Shown here: positions 55,355 to 63,286 of the stretch, one piece after another
Layout: every line of letters begins with the position of its first letter
Numbering within the stretch: position 1 is the first letter of the stretch
Source: JALYNX01 sp963746905
GTDB taxonomy: Bacteria; Actinomycetota; Acidimicrobiia; Spongiisociales; ZC4RG35
DNA length: 64,000 bases
Direction of reading: 5' to 3'
Assembly: GCA_963746905.1 (NCBI GenBank)
Contig: CAVVCY010000003.1
Span: 930,001-994,000, forward strand
The notes under the pieces: generated by a model
The model's database searches: none
Told to the model about the DNA's origin: nothing
The model's input: the letters and a program-made list of their open reading frames with translations, nothing else
Made by a program: the position numbers and the translations under genes

Positions 55355-56269
55355 ATGGAACCGTCATCCAAGATATGGGTGGACGGCGAGTTCGTCGATT
55401 GGGACGACGCAACCGTTCATTTCCTCGCACACGGGCTTCACTACGGGACGGGTGTCTTTGAAGGCATTCGCGCCTACAAGACCCCGGAGGGAACCGCCGT
55501 ATTCAGGCTCCATGAGCACATGATCCGCCTGGTGGCATCGGCTCGCGCCTACGGCATCCCGATGCCCTGGAACGTCGATCAGATGGATGAGGCTTGCCTC
55601 GAACTGCTCAGGGTCAATGAGCTCGAATCCGCTTACATCCGCCCCCTATCCTTCTACGGCGCCGGGGCCTTCGGCATCAATCCGGCGAACAGCCCGGTGC
55701 ATACCTACATGGCTGCGTTCTTTCTCGGCAGCTATATGGGCGAGGAGGGCATCCAGAAAGGGATCACCACCATGGTTTCCAGCTGGCGCCGGATCTCACA
55801 TACCAGCTTCATACCGACGGCCAAGGGCAGCGGCCAGTATCTCAATTCCGTGCTCGCCAAGCAGGAGGCCCTTGCCGCCGGCTTCGACGAGGCGATCATG
55901 CTCAACGATGGAGGGTCGCTCTCGGAGGGGAGCGGGATGAACCTGTTCACGGTGAGCGGTGATGTTGTCTACACCCCACCGGTCTCGTCGGGGATTCTCG
56001 AGGGCATAACCCGGAACAGCGTCATCCAGTTGCTGAGAGCCGAAGGTGTTGAAGTCAGAGAGATGGATCTTGCCCGGGGGAGTCTTTACACCGCCGATGA
56101 GGTGTTTCTCACCGGCACCGCCGCCGAGGTCACCCCGGTGCGCGAGATCGACCGACGGGTGGTAGGCAACGGTGAGCCTGGACCGGTGACTCGCAAGGCA
56201 CAGGACATGTTCTCTGACGCGGTGGCAGGAAAGCTTTCGGACTATCGGGACTGGCTGACCTTCGCCTGA
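55355..56269 (+). CDS. ilvE: Branched-chain amino acid aminotransferase
   Basis: 304-residue PLP enzyme (fold type IV) that makes Leu, Ile and Val from their keto acids. ATG 55355 gives MEPSSKIWVDGEFVDWDDATVHFLAHGLHYGTGVFEGIRAY as expected (the longer ORF upstream is non-conserved). Catalytic Lys is K157 in PTAKGSGQYLNS. EGSGMNLF, SSGILEGITRNSV and DEVFLTGTAAEVTPV follow. Its stop and the next ATG overlap (TGATG). Confidence 0.93.
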   Translation: MEPSSKIWVDGEFVDWDDATVHFLAHGLHYGTGVFEGIRAYKTPEGTAVFRLHEHMIRLVASARAYGIPMPWNVDQMDEACLELLRVNELESAYIRPLSFYGAGAFGINPANSPVHTYMAAFFLGSYMGEEGIQKGITTMVSSWRRISHTSFIPTAKGSGQYLNSVLAKQEALAAGFDEAIMLNDGGSLSEGSGMNLFTVSGDVVYTPPVSSGILEGITRNSVIQLLRAEGVEVREMDLARGSLYTADEVFLTGTAAEVTPVREIDRRVVGNGEPGPVTRKAQDMFSDAVAGKLSDYRDWLTFA

Positions 56270-56778
56270 TGGGTCAACAGCCGAATCAGGAGATCACCGA
56301 GGGCGAGAGGCCCAGAGAGACTCCGGAGACACCTCCCGCCCGAAGGTGGCGCCCGACCAAGCCTGGAGTCATCACCTCGCCGGATCAGGTCCCCAAGGGC
56401 GGGCGCTTCGGCGCTGCGGGCCCCGACGCCGGCTGGGCGCTGCGGCTCCTCAGCTTCTCCGAATTGCCCGATGACGACCCCAATCTTCGTGGTGTCCTTG
56501 CGGGCCTGATGACGGCACGGGCCGCCGCTCTCGGGCGAGCCCCTGTCAAGGAGGATCTCGAGGTAGCGCTGGTGTTGTGCGGATACGGCTTCGAGGCGCC
56601 CCCGGAGGTAGTGGCGACGAGGGAACGCTGGAAGGCCGCCGTTCCCCACGAGGCCAGACCAGGTCAGACGGCAGTGGCCGAGACCGACAAGGAGTTGATC
56701 GTCAACAAGCCAGAACAGGTCCGTTGGGCCTTGACCCGCGCCGAGCGACCGCAAGGCGAGCCCGGCGCCGTCAGCTAG
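56269..56778 (+). CDS. Conserved hypothetical protein coupled to ilvE
   Basis: 169 residues. The first about 45 are Pro/Arg/Glu-rich and probably disordered. The middle (GPDAGWALRLLSFSELPDDDPNLRGVLAGLMTARAAALGRAPVKEDLEVALVLCGYG) is helical, and the C-terminus is charged. No motif identifies a function. Translational coupling to ilvE and the FAH gene 13 bases later suggests it is real and expressed with them. Confidence 0.65.
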   Translation: MGQQPNQEITEGERPRETPETPPARRWRPTKPGVITSPDQVPKGGRFGAAGPDAGWALRLLSFSELPDDDPNLRGVLAGLMTARAAALGRAPVKEDLEVALVLCGYGFEAPPEVVATRERWKAAVPHEARPGQTAVAETDKELIVNKPEQVRWALTRAERPQGEPGAVS

Positions 56779-56791
56779 CGTCCGTCGCCTC

Positions 56792-57553
56792 ATGAAGATC
56801 GTTCGCGTCAAGGCTGGAGATGACATTTCGTACGGTGTGGCCGATGCCGAAGGGGTGCTCGTCTACCGGGGGACACCATTTGTTGCGTGGGAGCCGACCG
56901 AGACGGTGGTTCCCTGGGATCGAGTCCAACTGCTCGCACCTGTCATTCCAACCAAGGTGGTATGTGTTGGGCTCAACTACACGGACCACGTCGGTGAGAT
57001 GGGCGACAACTTGCCAAAGGAGCCCCTGATCTTCCTGAAACCCGCCACCGCGGTGGTGGGGCCAGATGCCTCGGTGGTCCTGCCACCAGCATCCAGCGAG
57101 GTGCATCACGAGGCCGAGCTGGCAGCTGTCATCAACAGGGTGGCCCGGAATGTGCGAGCCGAGGACGCATCGCAATACATCCTCGGCTACACCGCGGCCA
57201 ATGACGTTTCAGCACGAGATCTACAGAAGAAGGACGGCCAATGGGCTCGGGCCAAGGGCTTTGACACTTTCTGCCCGCTGGGCCCGGCGATCGAGACCGA
57301 GATTGACCCGCTCGAGCGTCTCGCCGTGATCTGCCGGGTCAACGGAGAGGTGCGTCAGGCCGGCTTCACGTCGGACATGGTGTTTGGAGTGGCCGAGATC
57401 TTTGAGTTCGTCACCACGGTGATGACACTGCTTCCGGGCGACGTGATTCTGACCGGGACCCCGGCCGGAGTGGGAAGGATCGACCACGGCGACACCGTGG
57501 AAGTGGAGATCGATGGAATCGGGACTTTGAGCAACCCGGTTGTGCGGCGGTGA
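56792..57553 (+). CDS. Fumarylacetoacetate hydrolase family protein
   Basis: 253 residues of the FAH superfamily. VVCVGLNYTDHVGEM, the Mg-binding HHEAELAAVINR (two Glu after the His), YTAANDVSARDLQKKDGQW, KGFDTFCPLGP and LLPGDVILTGTPAGVG are all canonical. Members hydrolyse acylpyruvates or isomerise and decarboxylate aromatic ring-cleavage products. The specific substrate is not indicated. GTGA overlap with gltX. Confidence 0.9.
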   Translation: MKIVRVKAGDDISYGVADAEGVLVYRGTPFVAWEPTETVVPWDRVQLLAPVIPTKVVCVGLNYTDHVGEMGDNLPKEPLIFLKPATAVVGPDASVVLPPASSEVHHEAELAAVINRVARNVRAEDASQYILGYTAANDVSARDLQKKDGQWARAKGFDTFCPLGPAIETEIDPLERLAVICRVNGEVRQAGFTSDMVFGVAEIFEFVTTVMTLLPGDVILTGTPAGVGRIDHGDTVEVEIDGIGTLSNPVVRR

Positions 57554-59008
57554 CGGTTCGGGTTCGGATCGCTCCTTCCCCGACCGGGCACCTCCACGTC
57601 GGCACCGCCCGTGCCGCACTCTTCAACTGGCTCTTCGCACGGCATAACGACGGGATCTTCATCGTCCGCATCGACGACACCGATCGCGAGCGCTCGACGA
57701 CGGAGTTCGAGACGGACATCCTCGATTCTCTGCGCTGGCTGGGACTCCAGTGGGACGAGGGAGTCGAGGTGGGGGGACCACATGGCACCTACCGCCAATC
57801 GGACCGTTACGACCGGTACCGGGAGGCAGCCGCCGGGCTGGTCGCGAGCGGGGCGGCCTATTACGACAATCGGACGCCCGACGAGCTCGAAGAACTTCGC
57901 TATCGCGCCCAGGGCGAGGGAAAGCACCCCGGTCATTACATCCGGCGCCCGGAGTCGGCGGCCGGCGAGCGGGGCGATCCGGGTCTCGATCCCTCAGGAT
58001 GCGCCCGTGGTCTTCGAGGACCTGGTGCGTGGAAAGGTGAGTTTCGAGCCACGTGACATCGACGACTTCGTCATCTTGCGCAGCGACGGCACTCCCACCT
58101 ATCACCTCGCATCGACGGTGGATGACGTCGATTACGAGATCACACACGTCGCCCGTGGCGAGGATCTGCTCCCGTCGACGCCCAAGCACATCCTTCTCTC
58201 CAGGGCGCTCGGCGCCACCGAGCCGACCTATGCCCATTTGCCCCTGCTGTTCGGCACGGACGGGAAGAAGCTCTCCAAGCGCTTCGCCGCCGTCTCACTC
58301 TCGGTTTACCGCGATCAGGGCTATCTGGCCGACGCGGTGTTCAATTACTTGTCGTTGCTCGGTTGGTCTCTCGGACCGGAGGCCACCCTCTTCAGCAGAA
58401 GTGATGCGATTGCGGCCTTCGACCTGCGCGACGTTTCCAGCAACCCGGCGACCTTCGATCCCGACAAACTCGCCTGGATGAATGGCGAATACGTAAGGGC
58501 GCTGCCGACCGAGCAGTTCCTGGAGCTCGTGGCGCCCTATGTGGAGTCAGCTGTCGGCCGACCGCTGGAGCCCGAGGAGTGGAGCAGATTCGAGTCTGTG
58601 GCGGCGCTGGTGCAGGAGCGCACCCGCCTCTTGCCCGACGCGGGAGAGCAGGTGGTGTTCCTGTTCGAGGACTTCGAGGAGTACGACGAGGCCTCGTGGC
58701 AGAAGGTGATGGCCAAGGACGGAGTCGCCGCGATCCTCGAGGAGGCCAACAACCGTCTCGAACCCATCGACGACTGGGATGTCGGGAAGATCGAGCCTGC
58801 TCTCAGGGGGATGCTCGACGAGTTGGGGATCGGCGCCGCCAAAGGACTGCAACCACTCCGGGTTGCCGTGACCGGGTCCTCGGTGAGCCCACCCCTTTTC
58901 GAATCGATGGCGGCATTGGGAAAGGCGAGGACCTTGGAGCGACTCAAGAGGGCCATCAGGGTCTTGAACGGAACGGTCAACGGTCAACGGAAAGCGGAAA
59001 GCGGATAA
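57550..59008 (+). CDS. gltX: Glutamyl-tRNA synthetase (one frameshift)
   Basis: Charges tRNA-Glu (and, in bacteria lacking GlnRS, tRNA-Gln as well). HIGH-type motif PTGHLHVG at residues 11-18 with TARAALFNWLFARH. The KMSKS-type signature GKKLSKRFAAV is after the shift. The frame of GTG 57550 is correct to RRPESAAGERG. One extra G in the run 57971-57974 moves it, and the second frame continues AIRVSIPQDAPVVFEDLVRG to the stop at 59008. The joined product is about 485 residues, normal for class Ic GluRS, and the split is almost certainly an error since the enzyme is essential. It lies 33 bases upstream of tRNA-Glu(UUC), its own substrate. Confidence 0.93.
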
Positions 59009-59041
59009 CCAAGTCGGCCCCGGTATCCTCTGGTCCTTCCA

Positions 59042-59114
59042 GGTCCCGTCGTCCAGAGGCCCAGGACGCCGGCCTTTCAAGCCGGAAACGCCGGTTCGAA
59101 TCCGGTCGGGACTG
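59042..59114 (+). tRNA. tRNA-Glu (anticodon UUC)
   Basis: Acceptor GGTCCCG/CGGGACT, anticodon loop CTTTCAA (TTC), T loop TTCGAAT, discriminator G. The 3' end continues CCC, so CCA is not encoded (or the last base is an error). Directly downstream of gltX. Confidence 0.93.
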
Positions 59115-59128
59115 CCCCTAAGAGAAGC

Positions 59129-59665
59129 GTGATGTCAGTCGAAGCCACTCTGATCTACAACAACGTCCTCGCCATACTCGCCCTGGTTGCTTTGGTCGCT
59201 GCCGTCGGCCTCCTCGTCTATCGGATGGTGAAAGGGCCCGAGGCGGCCGGGCTCCTCGGAGGCAGCGCGATCTGGCTGACCTGGATCGTCGCCCTTGTGT
59301 GCACCGTTGGCTCCTTGATCTACTCCGAGGTCATCCACTTCGTGCCCTGTCGTCTCTGCTGGTTCCAACGAATCGCCATGTACCCGCTGGCTTTCATACT
59401 CCTGGTTGGTGCCATTCGCAGGGAAGCGGTGGTCAGGTATTACGCCCTTCCACTGGCTCTTACCGGGCTGGCGGTGTCGATCTATCACAACCTGGTCCAG
59501 CTCAACCCGAGCCTGGAGGGCGGCTCCTGCGATCCGCTCAATCCCTGCTCGGCGCGCACCATCGAAGTGTTCGGTTTCATCGACCTCCCGTTTATGGCCG
59601 GCGCCGCGTTTATCTTGATCTCCACCTTGCTCGCCTTCTATGTGAAAACTGAGAACTACCAATGA
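59129..59665 (+). CDS. DsbB-family disulfide oxidoreductase
   Basis: 178 residues with four to five membrane helices. Redox cysteine pairs are C73/C76 (PCRLCWFQR, counted from the ATG at 59132; a GTG one codon earlier is possible) and C133/C139 (GGSCDPLNPCSAR), the standard DsbB arrangement. It reoxidises an extracytoplasmic thiol oxidase and passes electrons to quinone. The thioredoxin-fold gene follows with an ATGA overlap, forming a DsbB-DsbA-like pair. Its likely clients include Cys-containing surface proteins such as the TadE/TadG products. Confidence 0.88.
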   Translation: MMSVEATLIYNNVLAILALVALVAAVGLLVYRMVKGPEAAGLLGGSAIWLTWIVALVCTVGSLIYSEVIHFVPCRLCWFQRIAMYPLAFILLVGAIRREAVVRYYALPLALTGLAVSIYHNLVQLNPSLEGGSCDPLNPCSARTIEVFGFIDLPFMAGAAFILISTLLAFYVKTENYQ

Positions 59666-60318
59666 CGCAACGCACCTCGAAGAAGCCTCCGCCCAAACCG
59701 ACGCGCAACCTGAGCACCCTTTGGTGGATCCTTGGCGGAGTGGTCTTGCTGGCACTGATCGTCCTCCTCGCGATTTCGATCGCGGGCGAAGGGGAGATCG
59801 ACACGACAGTCGGCTACGGGGAGGTCACCATGGACGGTGACCCTCTCCCCACCTACTCCGACCCGAGCAATGACCCGGCAGCGGGAATGACACTGGCCAC
59901 TATCAGCGGCGGTGACTGGAATGACAACCAGTACACGATCGCACCCGACGGGACCCCCAAGATCGTGGTCCTTCTCGCCCACTGGTGCCCTCACTGCCAG
60001 GCCGAAGTTCCCGTCATCCAACAGTGGGTGAACGACGGAAATCTGCCCGATGGGATCGACATGTACTCAGTGACGGTGTTCACCGACCCGCTGCGGGGCA
60101 ATTGGCCACCTCAGGAATGGTTGGAGGGGGCAGGTTGGACTACCCCGGTGATCATGGACGACGACGCCGGCACCGCTGCGGTCGCCTTCGGGATGGCAAG
60201 CACCCCGATGTACGTGGTTCTCGACGGGAACAACAAGGTGGTGCAGAGAGTGTCGGGCGAGATCGGCACCGACGGTCTGGACGCGTTGTCGCTGCTCGCC
60301 CTGCAGGCCTCCGGTTGA
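59662..60318 (+). CDS. Membrane-anchored thioredoxin-fold thiol oxidase (DsbA/TlpA-like)
   Basis: 218 residues. A short basic cytoplasmic start, one membrane anchor (about 20-42) and a thioredoxin fold with active site CPHC (C109/C112 in AHWCPHCQAEV) and the cis-Pro loop STPMYVVLDG. The CPHC dipeptide is that of DsbA, indicating an oxidising enzyme; the fold order is closer to TlpA. Coupled to the DsbB-like gene. Confidence 0.88.
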   Translation: MTQRTSKKPPPKPTRNLSTLWWILGGVVLLALIVLLAISIAGEGEIDTTVGYGEVTMDGDPLPTYSDPSNDPAAGMTLATISGGDWNDNQYTIAPDGTPKIVVLLAHWCPHCQAEVPVIQQWVNDGNLPDGIDMYSVTVFTDPLRGNWPPQEWLEGAGWTTPVIMDDDAGTAAVAFGMASTPMYVVLDGNNKVVQRVSGEIGTDGLDALSLLALQASG

Positions 60319-60321
60319 GAA

Positions 60322-60762
60322 TCAGGTCTCGAGAGACCGGATCTTCTCCAATCGGCGAACGTGCCGTTCCTCGCGGCTGAACTTCGCCTCCAGAAATGTG
60401 GTCACCAGATCTTGAGCCAGCGAGAGGCCGATCACCCTCGAGCCGAGGCAGATGACATTCACATCGTCGTGCTCAACCATCTGATGTGCCGTGTAGGAGT
60501 CGTGGGCCACCGCGGCCCGGATCCCGTTGAGTTTGTTGGCGGCTACCGATGCTCCAGCCCCTGAGCCGCAGATGATGATGCCACGGTCGGCCCGCCCGTC
60601 GAGGACGGCCTGGCCCACGGCGGCCGCATAGTCGGGATAGTCGACCGGTTCCGCAGAATGGGTGCCGAGGTCGTAGACGGCATGACCGGACTCGGCGAGC
60701 CAGGATGCCAGGTGTTCCTTCATCGAGTATCCGGCGTGGTCAGAGCCGAGTGCGATTCTCAT
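60322..60762 (-). CDS. rpiB: Ribose-5-phosphate isomerase B
   Basis: 146 residues from ATG 60762 (MRIALGSDHAGYSMKEHL); the in-frame extension upstream overlaps murA. Active-site segments are SDHAGY, DLGTHSAEPVDYPDYA and IIICGSGAGASVAANK (catalytic Cys), with VNVICLGSRVIG. It interconverts ribose-5-phosphate and ribulose-5-phosphate in the pentose phosphate pathway. Divergent from murA. Confidence 0.93.
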   Translation of the reverse strand: MRIALGSDHAGYSMKEHLASWLAESGHAVYDLGTHSAEPVDYPDYAAAVGQAVLDGRADRGIIICGSGAGASVAANKLNGIRAAVAHDSYTAHQMVEHDDVNVICLGSRVIGLSLAQDLVTTFLEAKFSREERHVRRLEKIRSLET

Positions 60763-60844
60763 GGCCGCGGCAGGGTAGCCACGCCACTCAGGGTGACCGG
60801 AGCCAACCTGAGGTTGGGGGCGCATGGTGGTTACATTCGACGCA

Positions 60845-62095
60845 ATGTCCGTGATCGTCGTCGAGGGTGGAGCGCGTCTCCAAGGAACCGTTGGTGTGCG
60901 CGGGGCGAAGAACGCCGTGCTCAAAGAGATGGTTTCCGCGCTGCTCGCTCCCGGCAGGCATCACCTCACCAACGTCCCAACCATCCTCGACGTCGACCTC
61001 ATGTCCCAGGTTCTCGAACACCTCGGGTGTCGGATCGAGCAGGGCGACAACGAGTTGTGGGTGGTGGTCCCCGAAGATCTGCACCCCGAGGCTCCCATCG
61101 AGCTGGTACGTCAGATGCGAGCCTCGATAGTCGTGCTGGCGCCGCTCCTGGCACGGACCGGTTTCGCCAGGGTGGCCCTGCCCGGTGGGGATGACCTGGG
61201 AGCGCGGCCGATCGACATGCACCTCAGTGGCATGGAGTCGATGGGAGCGGAATTCGATCTGGTCCACGGCGAGCTCGTTGGAAGGGTCGACGGTCGATTC
61301 AAAGGAACGGAAGTCGAACTGCCCTTCCCCTCGGTCGGTGCCACTGAGAGCCTCCTCTTCGCAGGCGTGACAGCGGAGGGAGAGACGGTGATAGTCAATG
61401 CGGCGCGCGAGCCCGAAATCCAGGACTTGATCGACCAGCTACTGGCGATGGGTGCCGACATCGAGGGCGGCGGTACCTCGTTGGTGACGATCACCGGTGT
61501 CGAAAGCCTCTCCGCGGTCGAGCATCGGGTGATCCCCGACCGGCTCGAAGCCGGGACCTACGCCGTGGCCGCAGCGATCACCGGTGGAGACGTGACCGTG
61601 ACCGGGTGCTCCCCAGCCGACCTCAGGATGGAGCTGAAGAAGATCGAGGAGACCGGTGCCGGCGTCGAGCGGGGAGACGGTTGGCTCCGAGTGACCGGAC
61701 CCGAGCGGCCCGCCCCGGTCGACTTTGCGACCCTTCCGTTCCCTGGCTTTCACACCGACATGCACCCTCAGATGGTGGCGTTGCTATCAGTTGCCTCGGG
61801 GACCTCGGTCATTACCGAGAACCTCTATGACTCCCGTTTCCGCTACGTCGGCGAGCTGGCCCGTATGGGAGCCGACATCACGACCGAGTCCCAACATGCG
61901 ATCGTCCGCGGCGTCGAACAACTCTCCGGATGCCCGGTGCTGGCGCCTGATATCCGGGCGGGTGCCGCGCTCGTGCTCGCTGGTTTGCGTGCCGAGGGGA
62001 CCACGTCGGTGGCAGAGGCCGAGCACATCGACCGTGGGTATGAGGACTTCACCGGTCGCCTCGAATCGTTGGGGGCGCGGATCTCGAGGAAGTGA
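60845..62095 (+). CDS. murA: UDP-N-acetylglucosamine 1-carboxyvinyltransferase with Asp at the fosfomycin site
   Basis: 416 residues from ATG 60845 (MSVIVVEGGARLQGTVGVRGAKNAVLK); a start 7 codons earlier is possible. It transfers enolpyruvate from PEP to UDP-GlcNAc, the first committed step of peptidoglycan synthesis. The conserved Lys-Asn pair is in RGAKNAVLK. The loop that holds the catalytic Cys115 in E. coli (GGCTIGARP) reads GGDDLGARP here, so Asp116 replaces it. Asp at this site keeps activity and gives intrinsic fosfomycin resistance in Mycobacterium and Chlamydia. Length and the remaining motifs are normal. Confidence 0.93.
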   Translation: MSVIVVEGGARLQGTVGVRGAKNAVLKEMVSALLAPGRHHLTNVPTILDVDLMSQVLEHLGCRIEQGDNELWVVVPEDLHPEAPIELVRQMRASIVVLAPLLARTGFARVALPGGDDLGARPIDMHLSGMESMGAEFDLVHGELVGRVDGRFKGTEVELPFPSVGATESLLFAGVTAEGETVIVNAAREPEIQDLIDQLLAMGADIEGGGTSLVTITGVESLSAVEHRVIPDRLEAGTYAVAAAITGGDVTVTGCSPADLRMELKKIEETGAGVERGDGWLRVTGPERPAPVDFATLPFPGFHTDMHPQMVALLSVASGTSVITENLYDSRFRYVGELARMGADITTESQHAIVRGVEQLSGCPVLAPDIRAGAALVLAGLRAEGTTSVAEAEHIDRGYEDFTGRLESLGARISRK

Positions 62096-62167
62096 CTCGA
62101 TTGGGCCAGCCCCGGCGGCACCGTAGAATCGGGAAGAGTTGACCCCAAGGACCGGTTCTACCTGACG

Positions 62168-62539
62168 ATGACATCGATCACCCCAGTCACCATCAATTCA
62201 TCGAGCGCGCCGGATCGAATCGAAATCGACCAGGGCAAACTCGCTGAGACACTGGAGTACATCCGGCCGGCCGTTCAGGCCGACGGCGGTGACTTGATCC
62301 TGCTCGGGACCGACGGCGGCACCGTGAACATTCAGATGGTCGGCGCCTGCGGAGGTTGCCCGCTGTCGATGATGACCTTGAAGGCCGGGATCGAGCGGAT
62401 CCTGATTGATCGGGTTCCCGGCGTCGAAGAGGTCAATGCCAGCGCCGATTCTCCGACCCTCGAAGAGGACGTGTCGATGTCGAAGAACGGTGGGATCACG
62501 CTTCCTGGTCACCTGCTGGCTTCCCCCGATCCAGCCTGA
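62168..62539 (+). CDS. NifU-like iron-sulfur scaffold (Nfu domain)
   Basis: 123 residues. The C-terminal NifU domain has the CxxC pair C61/C64 in GACGGCPLSMMTLKAGIE, preceded by IRPAVQADGGDLIL, the family signature. The tail (residues about 97-123) is extra and looks unstructured. Nfu proteins hold or deliver [4Fe-4S] clusters to targets, here possibly WhiB, SdhB or NadA. No suf genes are adjacent. Confidence 0.88.
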   Translation: MTSITPVTINSSSAPDRIEIDQGKLAETLEYIRPAVQADGGDLILLGTDGGTVNIQMVGACGGCPLSMMTLKAGIERILIDRVPGVEEVNASADSPTLEEDVSMSKNGGITLPGHLLASPDPA

Positions 62540-62560
62540 CCGGTCTTTAGGCTCCATTCC

Positions 62561-63286
62561 ATGAGCTCTAGTGAGCTGATCGACCGCGTCCGTTCTGGTG
62601 ATCGCGTGGCCTTGGCCCGATTGGTGACCGCCATCGAAGCGGGTGAGCCCGAAGCGATCGCAGCCGTTTCCTCAGGGAAAGAAGTGGCAGGATCAGTCAG
62701 AAGGATCGGGATCACCGGGCCGCCCGGCGCGGGCAAGTCGACGCTGATCAGTGCGATCATCGGCGAATTGCGATCACGAGGCCTTTCGGTCGGTGTCCTC
62801 GCGGTGGATCCATCGAGCCCGCTCACCGGTGGCGCCTTGCTTGGTGATCGGATCAGGATGCAAGAGCACGTCGATGATCCCGATGTCTTCATCCGCTCCA
62901 TGGCCACCCGGGGGCACCTCGGTGGATTGGCTCACGCTGCAGAAGCGACCATTGGCGCCTTCGTCGAGGCCGGGTTCGACTATCAGGTAGTGGAGACGGT
63001 CGGGGTTGGGCAGTCCGAAGTGGAAGTCATGGATCTGGTTGATGTGGTGGTCCTCGTGGTTGGCCCGGGCTGGGGTGACCAGGTACAGGCCGAAAAGGCA
63101 GGGGTCGTTGAGATTGCAGACCTCTTCGTGGTGAACAAAGCGGACCGGCACGGGGTGGATGAGGTACGTCGCGCGCTCATGAGCGCCTTCGGGGAATCAG
63201 GGCGGCAGGTCATGGTCACTGCCGCCACGATCGGTCAAGGTGTCGAGGCGCTGGTCGACGAGATCGACCGGCTCCTCAACCGCTAG
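62561..63286 (+). CDS. meaB: MeaB/ArgK-type G3E GTPase, short form
   Basis: 241-residue P-loop GTPase that chaperones adenosylcobalamin-dependent mutases (methylmalonyl-CoA mutase). P-loop GPPGAGKST at 53-61, switch region VDPSSPLTGGALLGDRIRM, the family RSMATRGHLGGLA, ETVGVGQSEVEVMDLVD and the guanine motif VNKADRHG. It is about 80-90 residues shorter than most MeaB proteins because the C-terminal dimerisation arm is missing; the stop shares CTAG with the ppdK stop. No mutase is visible nearby. Confidence 0.87.
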   Translation: MSSSELIDRVRSGDRVALARLVTAIEAGEPEAIAAVSSGKEVAGSVRRIGITGPPGAGKSTLISAIIGELRSRGLSVGVLAVDPSSPLTGGALLGDRIRMQEHVDDPDVFIRSMATRGHLGGLAHAAEATIGAFVEAGFDYQVVETVGVGQSEVEVMDLVDVVVLVVGPGWGDQVQAEKAGVVEIADLFVVNKADRHGVDEVRRALMSAFGESGRQVMVTAATIGQGVEALVDEIDRLLNR

